Origin: Pyrus communis
Taxonomy: Eukaryota; Streptophyta; Magnoliopsida; Rosales; Rosaceae
Direction: 5' to 3'
Assembly (NCBI RefSeq): GCF_963583255.1
Contig: NC_084806.1
Location: forward strand, 15,666,317-15,730,316
DNA length: 64,000 nucleotides
This document shows, piece by piece, positions 47,915 to 57,076 of this stretch (positions are counted from its first letter, which is position 1; the number at the start of each line of letters is the position of its first letter). Both the position numbers and the translations under genes were made by a program. The notes below the pieces were generated by a model that saw only the letters and a list, made by a program, of their open reading frames with translations, did no database searches and was not told where the DNA came from.

Positions 47915-49723
47915 ATGGCTTCAAACAAAGAACAAGTCATGACTATCGGCATTACCTCCATTGAAAGACAACTGGTTCAGATGAAGGAAACAATTGCAAG
48001 GCTGATAAAGACTGCAGAGGAGAAAAACTTGCAAACCGCCGGACTCATCAACCGTCTGGAGGCACAGCATGGCGTCAAAGTGAAACCAAGCTCTCTTCCA
48101 ACTAAGAGGACCGAAGAAGGCTTCAACCCAAATGCCTACGAACTCATGTCAAAGACAAGGCTGGACTTTGCTTCCTCTTCAAATCTTGGAAAGAAGGTTT
48201 CAAACACCGTCAACGACAAAGATCGCGACCTCACCGAGACTCAAAAGAAGTTGAAGGAGCATGATTATGGAGTTGACAACAACAAGGCTGGACTTGGCTT
48301 CACACCAAATGCACCCGTGAAGATTTCAAGCAAAGTGAAGAAAGCTAGCGCTCAACACATCAGCGTGACCATTGAACAAGACCAAGAAGAGCCTAAACCC
48401 TCCCCTCGGACGTCGATCTTCAATGGGATGAACCATTCAAGCTCCAGAACTTCAGTGCTTAATCGCATTGGTGGTCAAGACCGAACCTCTGTCTTCAAGA
48501 GGCTTAACGCGCCGACATCCCAAAGCTCTGTTTTTGAAAGGTTGTTAAAGCTTAAGAAACAAAGCAACACAGTTATCTCTCCTCTGCGACGATCAGCTTC
48601 AGAAAGATTTGAAGATAATGAGAAGCCTTTTGGAAAGAGGAAGACAACCCCAAAGGGAGAAAAGCTCGATGGGTTAGGAGAAAATGACGACGTTCGAAGC
48701 CTGATTCCTTCAAGGATGAAGCGCCAAGCAATCCTAGAGGTTGACACAAAAGGACCACTGAAGGTAAGGAGGCGCATCATCGTCCACACTGGCAAATCTT
48801 CATGCCAACAAACCCAAGAGAACGGCACTGAAGAGGAGATCCAAGATGTTTTCTACATCACGGTTCAAGAAGGTAAAGAAGACGAAAGCCCAAGGAAATA
48901 CTCAGAGTCCCTACTCTCCGACCCTGATCCAAGCGGCAGTACAACCATGCAAGTCATGACCACTGGAGCAACTTCAATCGAGGAGCAGCTAGCTCAGATG
49001 AATGAAGCAATCGCAAAGCTCACACGCACTGTGGAAGAGAAGGACTTGCAGATTGCCGCACTTGTCAACCAACTAGATGCGCTGCCCGACGTGAAAGTCG
49101 ACCCAAATATTGGCCTATTAAAGAAAGAAGGCGACGAAGAAGAGGAGCCACCAGTGGAGAAAGTTGAAGAGAAGCCGAAGCTAGACCAAGCAACGGCATT
49201 CATGGGATCTCTCTCTATCCAGCAGCTACAGGAGATGATCGCAAGCATTGTCAAGACACAGTACGAAGGAAGCTCGCATGACTCCGTACTGTACTCAAAG
49301 CCTTACTCCAAGAAGATTGATGCTTTGAAGATGCCAAGGGGTTATCAGCCCCCAAAATTCATGCAGTTCGATGGAAAAGGCAACCCAAAGCAACATGTCG
49401 CCCATTTCGTTGAAACTTGCAACAATGCTGGGACAGAGGGGGACTACCTTGTCAAACAGTTCGTTCGTTCGCTGAAAAGTAACGCTTTTGACTGGTACAC
49501 TGACCTCGAACCTGAGTCTATCAACAGTTGGGACCAGCTAGAAAGGGAATTCCTTAACCATTTCTACAGCACTCGTCGTACTGTAAGCATGCTAGAGCTG
49601 ACCAGTACGAAACAGTGGAAAGATGAACCTGTCATCAACTACATAAATAGATGGCGCTCCTTAAGTCTGGATTGTAAAGATCGGCTTTCTCAACGACGCG
49701 CCTTGAAGTGGGGGCATTTGTAG
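47915..49723 (+). CDS. gag protein of the gag-only element, truncated
   Basis: An uninterrupted 602-codon frame runs from the ATG at 47915 (MASNKEQ); an in-frame ATG at 47858 is possible. It starts with a coiled-coil segment SIERQLVQMKETIARL. After a Lys/Glu-rich linker with four RTSVFxRL-like repeats (about 48405-48545), a second version of the coiled coil follows (SIEEQLAQMNEAIAKL, about 48967). The C-terminal part is the Ty3/gypsy gag capsid domain: GYQPPKFMQFDGKGNPKQHV, FVRSLKSNAFDWYTDLEPES and EFLNHFYSTRRTVSMLELT. It stops just after LSLDCKDRL, well before the usual zinc knuckle and protease, with the stop codon inside the first bases of the second LTR. Capsid proteins of this kind package retrotransposon RNA in cytoplasmic particles. 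Confidence 0.85.
   Translation: MASNKEQVMTIGITSIERQLVQMKETIARLIKTAEEKNLQTAGLINRLEAQHGVKVKPSSLPTKRTEEGFNPNAYELMSKTRLDFASSSNLGKKVSNTVNDKDRDLTETQKKLKEHDYGVDNNKAGLGFTPNAPVKISSKVKKASAQHISVTIEQDQEEPKPSPRTSIFNGMNHSSSRTSVLNRIGGQDRTSVFKRLNAPTSQSSVFERLLKLKKQSNTVISPLRRSASERFEDNEKPFGKRKTTPKGEKLDGLGENDDVRSLIPSRMKRQAILEVDTKGPLKVRRRIIVHTGKSSCQQTQENGTEEEIQDVFYITVQEGKEDESPRKYSESLLSDPDPSGSTTMQVMTTGATSIEEQLAQMNEAIAKLTRTVEEKDLQIAALVNQLDALPDVKVDPNIGLLKKEGDEEEEPPVEKVEEKPKLDQATAFMGSLSIQQLQEMIASIVKTQYEGSSHDSVLYSKPYSKKIDALKMPRGYQPPKFMQFDGKGNPKQHVAHFVETCNNAGTEGDYLVKQFVRSLKSNAFDWYTDLEPESINSWDQLEREFLNHFYSTRRTVSMLELTSTKQWKDEPVINYINRWRSLSLDCKDRLSQRRALKWGHL
49705..49718 (+). other. Polypurine tract of the gag-only element
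   Basis: GAAGTGGGGGCATT lies directly before the second LTR start TGTAGAC, as expected for the plus-strand primer. Confidence 0.8.
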
Positions 49724-50594
49724 ACATCGAAATTTCGGTGAAATGAATGTTGACCAATAATTAAAATTTCAACGCTCACGTGTCACATAAATTTTACATG
49801 TAGCGTATGACTCAACGAAAAATCGAAATAAATTGGAAAAGTCATCAAATAGGACACGTGTCAATACCTGGCAGAAATGATTTATTTCATCTGATTATTT
49901 AAATCCAAAAATCAAGTTTTGGAATTCTATAAATAGGAGGCCAAAGCATTCATTTTGGGGGAGAAGGAAGAAGAAGGAAGAAGAAGGAAGAAGAGAAAGA
50001 AAGAAGGAAATTTACATCACACCAAAACCTTGAAGCTTTGAAACTCTAAAGCTCTCAAGCAAATCCCGAAGGATCAAGAAAACACTCTTCGTTCTTCGTC
50101 AAATCCTCCTTCAAGGTCAAGCCCCAACGGCCCTTGAAGAACTTCCACCAACTCAAGATTAAGCCCCGACGGCCCCTTGAAGAAAGTGTTCATCATCCGT
50201 TCATCCTAAGATCAAGCCCCAACGACCCTTTGGATCAACAACCTCAACAAATCCACACATCCAATCGTTCTTCAAGATTAAGCCCAAAAGCCCTTGAAGA
50301 TCCGCTCATCCATCAACCTTCAAGATCAAGCCCAAAAGCCCTTGAAGAAATCCATACACCCAGTCTTCAAGATCAAGCCCAAAAGCCCTCGAAGATCCGT
50401 TCATCAACTGTTCATCCTAAGACCAAGCCCCGACGGCCCTTTGGATCAACAGCTCATCCATAAACCTACACCCTACGAAGATAGAATCAGAGGATCAAAT
50501 TACAAAGAGATTGTAACCCCAAAATCATTAAACACAAAATATATTTTGTACACGGTATTCTTGTTTCTTGTTTCAGGAATTTTTCGTGTTTACA
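49719..50594 (+). repeat. 3' LTR of the gag-only element
   Basis: An 876-bp LTR identical in length to the first and differing at about nine positions, for example CCCCAACGACCC against CCCCAACGGCCC. Confidence 0.95.
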
Positions 50595-51522
50595 ATTTCA
50601 TCCAATTATTGTTTCATAAATCATGAATGCGATTTACTTATCTGTTTGATTGATAACTTATTCTTGTATGTTGATTAAGGAGGCCTACTTAGTTTGCATG
50701 CATGAATTTGATGCTAGAATATAAGGGAGTTTCACGTAATAGTTATTCACTTGTATTCACAAGTAGTGGAAGTCACTAGTCATGATTGTGTTAAGTGAAT
50801 CCTTGGCAGGAGTCTCATGCGTTTCATAGTGATGAATTCCTTGTTAATGCTTATGGTTTTCATAGAACTTAATGACTTTTGATATGTATCTCTATCATGC
50901 GTTTCATATAGGGAACTTGAAAAAGATAATTTGGTTGTAATGCGTATTCATTCCATTCAATGAAATAAGGAAAATCTGATGGTTGGTTGTGCGATGCAAT
51001 TAACTTGGGGCATTGTCATTCATGGTTTAAAGGAATAATAACTGGAAATCGATTTGTATGCATGTGTGTCATGTGTGGAGAAGGACCCTATAGCTAGCCA
51101 TTCACCCATATTTCACCCAATTTCGTCCAAAGTTGTTTAAGTCTTTAAATTTGTTTGTTTTTACTTTAATTTCGTCCAAATCAATCTCCCCTTTAATTAA
51201 GTGTGTTAGATTAGTTAGAAACGTGTTCAAATCTGTCCAATTTAGTGTTTTGAGTCTTAATAGTCTAAAATTCGTCCAAATAAGTTCTTAGAGTCTGTTT
51301 CGAGTCAATTTAACTTAGTTTGTGTGTTTGAGTCTTTTTATTTTGTTTTGAGTCATATAAGTCTAGTTAAGTGTTTTTAAGTTTTGTTTTGTGTTTTTAA
51401 GTCAGTTTAGAGTAGATTAGCATCCTTCTAATCCCCGACCTAAAACGATCCCTACTTTCATATACTACAATCATAGGATTTTAATTTGAGTGTTCGAATA
51501 TTTCACATCAGTGTCAAATGAT

Positions 51523-51870
51523 GGCTTTTAGTGAAAACCGTCATCCCACCACCCAAAAATAAGCAAGAAAATTGGGGTTTCAAGTACAAATAATTGTTCG
51601 TTCGATGCGTCGTTTGTATAACACGTATTGACGAGGTCAACTTCAGATATTGATTCGAGACAGATTTGGGTTGTCATTCCAAGGGCATCCACACGACACT
51701 TTCTAGAAAACCGTTGTCCCACTAATTAAAATCTAAAAAGTCATGTACAAGACGACGTTTTCCAAATAAACCGTCGTGCGAAGCATCACCAAACGATAGT
51801 TTGGCATAAAACCATCATCCCATCTACACAAAGAGACGACGGAAAACCCACTTTTTTAGTACTGTGTTTG
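51523..51870. repeat. CACTA-like array of short hairpin repeats
   Basis: Five short inverted-repeat units of the form GACGGTTTT, spacer, AAAACCGTC occur at about 51523, 51692, 51747, 51793 and 51835. The right end reads TTTTTTAGTACTGTG, that is CACAGTACTAAAAAAG on the other strand. This resembles the terminal and subterminal repeats of plant CACTA (En/Spm) elements. Similar units lie left of 46082, so the nested cluster appears to sit inside it. No transposase is visible. Confidence 0.5.
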
Positions 51871-52303
51871 AAGAGTAAAGGAATTAAGCAATATTTCAAC
51901 AATCAAACGATTTGAAATATTGATAACTACACATGTATCAAAACAAGAAAAACACAATAGTACTAAAAACCAAACTATCCATGAAGTTCCAAATAAGCCT
52001 CTAATAACAAGGAAATTGTCGTTTGAAGATTTGAGGTTAATAGCACTGAAGTCTGAACTACGAGAAGCCCGCCTTGAAAGCCTTGTACCTGCAAATTGGA
52101 ACCGATGGGTAACCGATTCCTGAAGAAAAAGCATTTAGAACACCAAATCGCACCAAACAAGGTTATCAGCCAAACGAAAACCAAATTAAACCTAGAAACT
52201 AACCATTTACCAAAATTAGCTAAACTTGGGACTCAACATAGAAAATATTTATACCTTGACTGAGAGTAGAGAGGAAATAGCCACATAAAACCCACATCAA
52301 TAA
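51871..52303. other. Intergenic, nothing recognised
   Basis: Short frames on both strands have no recognisable domain. Confidence 0.4.
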
Positions 52304-52651
52304 GAGCATCTCTAATGGGAGTCCATATTTAGGGATTCCCACCACCACCTTTGAGTACTCATTTAAAGACTTAAAAGGAATCTTTGTGTCACTAAAGGAA
52401 TATTGCCTCCAACGGAAGAGTCCTTATAGTAGAATCCCTAAATTTGAGGTTTTTACAATTTTAAGTGACTGAGACCCACGCCTTCTTCCCTGAGTCCCTA
52501 TATGTGGGTACAAACACCAAGTATATGGCGAGTCCCTATACTTTAGGGACTCACTTTCCGATGCATTGAAGATTCATTTTGTCCCTATATTACTTTCATA
52601 CTCAATTTATACGATAGTTATCCTTATATAGAGACTCTACTGGAGATGCTC
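52304..52651. mobile_element. MITE, GAGCATCTC termini, TAA duplication
   Basis: The terminal inverted repeats GAGCATCTCTAATGGGAGTC and GACTCTACTGGAGATGCTC pair with few mismatches. TAA flanks both ends (52301-52303 and 52652-52654). The 348-bp body is non-coding. TAA duplications and this terminus suggest a PIF/Harbinger-derived MITE. Confidence 0.85.
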
Positions 52652-52820
52652 TAAGCATGAAATGCGTTTCAAAACAAATTCAAATCAAATTGAAAAAAAA
52701 TTCAAACTGAACAAATAAGCAAGTTGAAACCCCAAACTGGAATTACTAAGAACGCTCACAATCTAAGTCATTCTTCCTTCGTCGTCGGAAAGAGGGAGTG
52801 ACCACAATCTTAACCATAAA

Positions 52821-53589
52821 TGACACACCCCGATCGAGATCAGGGCATGCTGGCCATTACGTGGAAGTGACGCAACCATGTGCACAGTGCGGAAGCTAAT
52901 AAAATAATAATAAAAATAGTACGAACAAATAAAATCCAGCTTTACACAAAGTAAGAGCATACATGTGCAAGCGTAAGTGTGAAAATCAAAGTTCAGAGCT
53001 CGAAGACCTAATGCAGTCCGGGAGAAAATGACGCTACAAAAACACACCCAAAGGTGGTTCTACACTGGTAATAATCTGTCAGATATGCAGGGAAAATCCT
53101 CTGGGGAGCCACCAAGAATGCTAGCCAACTAAAACTTGGAGGGGCGCAAAACAAAAAGTGTGAGTGGGCAAAACAAAGCTTTTCAAAAACAATTTCATAA
53201 ACAAGATTCTAACCCCTCGCCGTAAAACCTGTATACTTCCCAGGAAATATAATATACATATATATAAATCATGCTCCGAAATATGCCATGTCAAATGTCT
53301 TTAATAGAATGCAAGTGCTCAGGAATGTCAAATCAATGCCATGTAATCTGTCAGCCGGGGTCACCTAATGTGACCTGTACGGCTGAATATATGTACTGGT
53401 GTAATATAAGTACGCTCAAGTGCTACGATCACGTGAAGGCTGGGCGAATAATCGCGGGTCACCTACGAGTCGGAACCACCTAAAGTGGTCTGTACGACAG
53501 GACTGTGCACCTAACTTGGATCCAAGATGAGCGTGTGGTGCGGAAGGTGAACATCACGTGAAGAATTGTGCCCAACTCTGGGCGGGAGC
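52821..53589 (-). repeat. Truncated 3' LTR of the second gypsy element
   Basis: This 769-bp piece matches 57077-57921. It lacks about 80 bp present in the other copy around 57648-57730, where a GGAACCACCTAAAGTGGTC block is present twice. The missing part of the LTR was lost together with integrase. Confidence 0.9.
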
Positions 53590-54876
53590 TACCTGAGCTT
53601 CAAGCACCCGATCGACTAAAATTGGCCTAACTTGAAAATTAGCAAGTAAAGCCACTTCTCGATCTTCTGCCTCCAACCTCACTCCCGTGGATCTTAAGTC
53701 TGCCAGAAGAGGAATACGACTAGCGTACAATGCATTGATACGGCCCTGAGACTTCCTGCTAAGTGCATCAGCCACTACATTTGCACGACCAGGGTGATAA
53801 TCAATCGTGCAGTCATAATCACTGAGTAGCTCCATCCACCTCCGCTGACGAAGATTAAGATCCCTCTGCGTAAAAAGATACTGAAGACTCTTATGATCTG
53901 TAAAGATCTTACATTTTTCTCCATAAAGGTAGTGTTTCCACAACTTCAACGCAAAAATAATGGCGGCTAATTCCAAATCATGTGTAGGGTAATTCAACTC
54001 ATGAGGTTTCAGTTGTCGTGAAGCATAAGCAATCACCCTACCATGTTGCATCAACACACATCCCAGACCATTCAAAGAAGCATCACTATAAACCTCGAAA
54101 TCACCACTATCGTCCGGGAGCACCAAAACAGGTGCATGAGTGAGACGATACTTCAACTGCTGGAAACTCTGCTCACACTTATCATCCCACTCAAATTTAA
54201 CGTCTTTCCTTGTTAATCTCGTCAGTGGTAAAGCAATCACAGAAAAATCATTAACAAACCGTCGATAATACCCTGCTAAACCAAGGAAACTCCTCACCTC
54301 AGTGACGGTTCGCGGTTGCTCCCATTTCTCCACAGTTACCACCTTTTGAGGATCCACCAAAATACCCTGAGCTGAAATGATGTGCCCCAAAAACGCAACT
54401 TGGTCTAACCAAAACTGGCATTTGCTAAACTTAGCATATAATTGGTGTTCCCTCAACCTTTTCAACACCAAAGTAAGATGTCGAACGTGTTCCGCTTTAG
54501 ATTTAGAATACACCAGAATGTCGTCGATGAAAACAATAACAAACCTATCCAAATATGGCTGGAACACCTGGTTCATCAAATCCATAAAAGCAGCTGGTGC
54601 ATTCGTCAATCCAAATGGCATAACCAGGAACTCGTAATGACCATAACGAGTCCTGAACACCGTCTTAGGAACATCATCCCTACTAATCTTCAGTTGATAA
54701 TATTCAGACCTCAAGTCAATCTTGGAGACTACACAAGCACCTCGAAGCTGATCAAATAAATCATCAATACGCGGCAACGGATAACGGTTTTTAATCGTCA
54801 CCTGATTCAATTGCCGGTAATCAATACATAGCCTCAAAGTTCCGTCCTTCTTTCTCACAAACAACACTGGAGCTCC
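53590..54876 (-). pseudogene. Gypsy reverse transcriptase and RNase H
   Basis: The open frame of about 430 codons has intact RT blocks: [52 protein letters not shown] and [11 protein letters not shown] with both catalytic aspartates. The RNase H part has [45 protein letters not shown] and [11 protein letters not shown], keeping its acidic residues. One change from the consensus is [10 protein letters not shown], where Gly is usual before YY. The frame is separated from protease by a TAG at 54877-54879. It continues to a stop at 53554 inside the truncated LTR. Confidence 0.92.
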
Positions 54877-55584
54877 CTAAGGTGAAGTACTAGGCTGAAT
54901 AAAACCCTTATCCACTAATTCCTGCAACTGAACTTTCAATTCCCTTAACTCAGTGGGAGCCATACGATAGGGAGTCAATGAAATAGGATTAGTACCTGGA
55001 AGCAACTCAATGGTGAACTTCATGTCTCGATCTGGCGGCAAGCCAGGTAAATCCTCAGGGAAAACATCAGGAAAATGTCTGACTACCCTTACATCCTCCA
55101 CACTACTAGGAACAGCCTCATCCAACACCACATGAGCTAAGTACCCTTGACAACCTTTAGATAACAACCTTTTCGCTCGCACGGCCGAAATAATGCCATG
55201 TCTCACCCCACTCTGCTCGCCCACAAAAGTAACCTCAGGTAATCCAGGACGATGAAACGTAACTATTTTCCCGTAACAATCAATATTGGCACGATTGAAA
55301 TGCAACCAATCCGTGCCCAGAATCACATCAAAGTCAACAATATCCAACGGGATAAGATCAGCTGGCATAACAACATCCTCCACTATCACTAGACATCCTG
55401 GGTACACACGATCTACAATACATTTCTCCCCTCTATGCATAGCAAACTCTAAATCATACCCTAGAGGTGTGGGCCGAGGTTGCATCACTTGAGCAAATGT
55501 ATGAGAAATCACAGAATGTGTAGCACCACAATCAATTAATACTCTAGCAAAATAACCAAGGATATTTAACGTACCCATGATCAA
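54877..55584 (-). pseudogene. Gypsy aspartic protease and RT leader
   Basis: The domain begins near ARVLIDCGATHSVIS, the retropepsin active site (usually DSGATHSF; here Ser is Cys). It continues with DVILGTDWLHFNRANIDC. The C-terminal part, FPDVFPEDLPGLPPDRDMKF and PYRMAPTELRELKVQLQELV, is the start of RT. It ends SP then TAG before GAPVLF, where active elements have Trp. Confidence 0.9.
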
Positions 55585-56997
55585 ATCTGGATTGTTTTGA
55601 GCGTCCTGCAGAGAAATGTTATGAATACGCCCCTGGGTCTGCTGTCATCCACCTCGACCTCTGCTCGTCTGGCCACCAATACTCTGCGTACCACGCCCCT
55701 GACTGGGCTGACCAGACTGCCTCGAAGACCTCGAACTACTCGTAGCAATCTCCCCCTGCTGAGTCTGTCATCCCTGAAACCACTAAGACCTGCCTGCTGG
55801 AACTGGAGGATACGACATATAGCCACCAGAATACTAGGGATAACCACCCTGAGAATATGGGTCATGGGGATATTGATACTGTCCCGGGGCATAAGGAACA
55901 GCATCGCCCTGATAGTAATAGGTACCACCTCGACCTGTCTGCCCATAACTACCAGGACCAGGAATCTGCTGATTCGGTACAGGTGGTGGCAAGAAAGTCT
56001 ACTGAGGCTTCTGCTGACTCTGGGGACAATTTGCAGCCCGATGTCCCATCTGCCCTCAAGTAAAGCAACCACTACTACCTCGCTTACACTCACCAAAATG
56101 TCGATTATTGCACCTGCGACAAACTGGGGCCCTACCTCTACCAGCATCACTCTGTCTCTGGCCTCTAGCACCACCAACAAACCTACCACCACATCCCTGA
56201 CCAGTGGCGCTAAAACCACCGTTAGAAGAGCTAGAACTAGTGCCACCCCTCTTAAAGTTCTAGGTCCTACGAGGTCCGAGCGACGCCTGACCCTTGCCCT
56301 TATCATCCTTCCTCTAATTACCGTCTTTCTCTTCCTCCTCACTCTCGCTCGGCATATTTTCTGAATCCTCAATTCTCAGCAGAATCTCATAAAACTCCTG
56401 GTAGGTGTCACAAGGGGTAGTGGTCGCCATCGAACGCCACTTCTTCTTAGTGCCTAAACGGAAACGACGAAGCATCTCCGTCAGATTGCCAGCAACATCT
56501 GGATGATAGCGAGACAAATCAGTGAACCTCCGGTAGTACTCATTTGCTGTCAGCTTCCCCTGTCTCAACTCAGTGAATTCCTGCTTCTTGCGGTCAATAT
56601 ACTCAGGAGACACAAACCTTCTCCTGAACAACTCTCGGAATACATCTCAATCAGTCTTCTCAGCTGGAGTCAAACGACGAAGTTCCTACTCCCACCAGGA
56701 TGCAGAATCCTTACCCAAAAACCACGATGTCGTCACTACCCACTTCTCGACAAGAAGATTCCCCTGATTATGCAAAACACGAAAAGTCTTCTCAATATGT
56801 TCTAACCACCGCTCCGCACCCTCAAAACCCTCATTGCCTTCGAACTTATCCAACTTCAAATTATACATAGTCTCCAGAGGAGTCCTCTGGGGAGGGCGGA
56901 GCGCCAAATGAATAGCTGTAGCGATAGCTTCCCCCAGCTGAGCTACATCGGGGAAACTAGGCTCAGCAGAGCAACGTGGTTCCCGACGAGGCGACAT
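55585..56997 (-). pseudogene. Gypsy gag with zinc knuckle
   Basis: From the ATG at 56997 (MSPRREPRC) the frame reads PLETMYNLKLDKFEGNEGFE and AERWLEHIEKTFRVL, then FRRRFVSPEYIDRKKQEFTE and LRQGKLTANEYYRRFTDLSR, the retrotransposon gag domain. A Cys-rich VCRRCNNRHFGEC and a CCHC knuckle GQMGHRAANC follow. The knuckle's second Cys codon is replaced by TGA (56056-56058). Ten stops interrupt gag, all in one frame with protease. Confidence 0.88.
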
Positions 56998-57061
56998 AAT
57001 TCTGACAGAAGACACCAAAGCCATTAGAACACTCACAAAAGTACAGGACTGCCAAACCTAG

Positions 57062-57073
57062 GCTCTGATACCA
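57062..57073 (-). other. tRNA-iMet primer-binding site
   Basis: The minus strand reads TGGTATCAGAGC, a perfect match to the usual site complementary to initiator tRNA-Met. It lies three bases after the 5' LTR end GTGTGTCA. Confidence 0.9.
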
Positions 57074-57076
57074 AAC

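Larger units (their letters stand above)
46967..50594 (+). mobile_element. Young gag-only LTR retrotransposon (TR-GAG type)
   Basis: Two 876-bp LTRs (46967-47842 and 49719-50594) flank a 1.9-kb interior that has only a gag ORF. ATTTC is duplicated on both sides (46962-46966 and 50595-50599). The primer site TTGGCACGCCCGATGGGACT starts three bases after the first LTR, and a purine tract GAAGTGGGGGCATT precedes the second LTR. The LTRs differ at about nine positions (about 1%), mostly C/T, so the insertion is recent. Protease, RT, RNase H and integrase are absent, so mobility would need proteins from another element. Elements with this structure are known as TR-GAGs. Confidence 0.92.
46087..51510 (+). 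mobile_element. Solo-LTR-like element (GTGTC duplication), interrupted
   Basis: The element begins TGATAGGAGCATATTTATGC and ends TTTCACATCA, with GTGTC on both sides (46082-46086 and 51511-51515). Its own sequence (46087-46966 and 50595-51510, about 1.8 kb) is split by the gag-only element at 46967-50594. A TATAAATA box at 46722-46729 lies 636 bp from the TGAT end. The 3' part has AACGATCCCTACTTTCATA and TACTACAAT, shared with the element at 40922-43221. No coding capacity is visible in the outer parts. Confidence 0.85.

Noticed and set aside
47382..47964. Overlapping Pro/Ser-rich ORFs in the first LTR (also 50134-50626 in the second)
   Set aside because: They come from the repeated CAAGATCAAGCCC units of the LTR, which are open in several frames. 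There is no evidence of a protein.
48475..49254. Minus-strand ORFs opposite the gag-only gene
   Set aside because: They lie opposite a long intact gag frame and have Ser-rich nonsense composition.
55581..56372. 263-codon minus ORF and 255-codon plus ORF over the gypsy gag region
   Set aside because: Both are in other frames than gag. The Arg/Val- and Thr/Ser-rich sequences are shadows of the gag zinc-knuckle region, and the true gag frame with stops explains the sequence.
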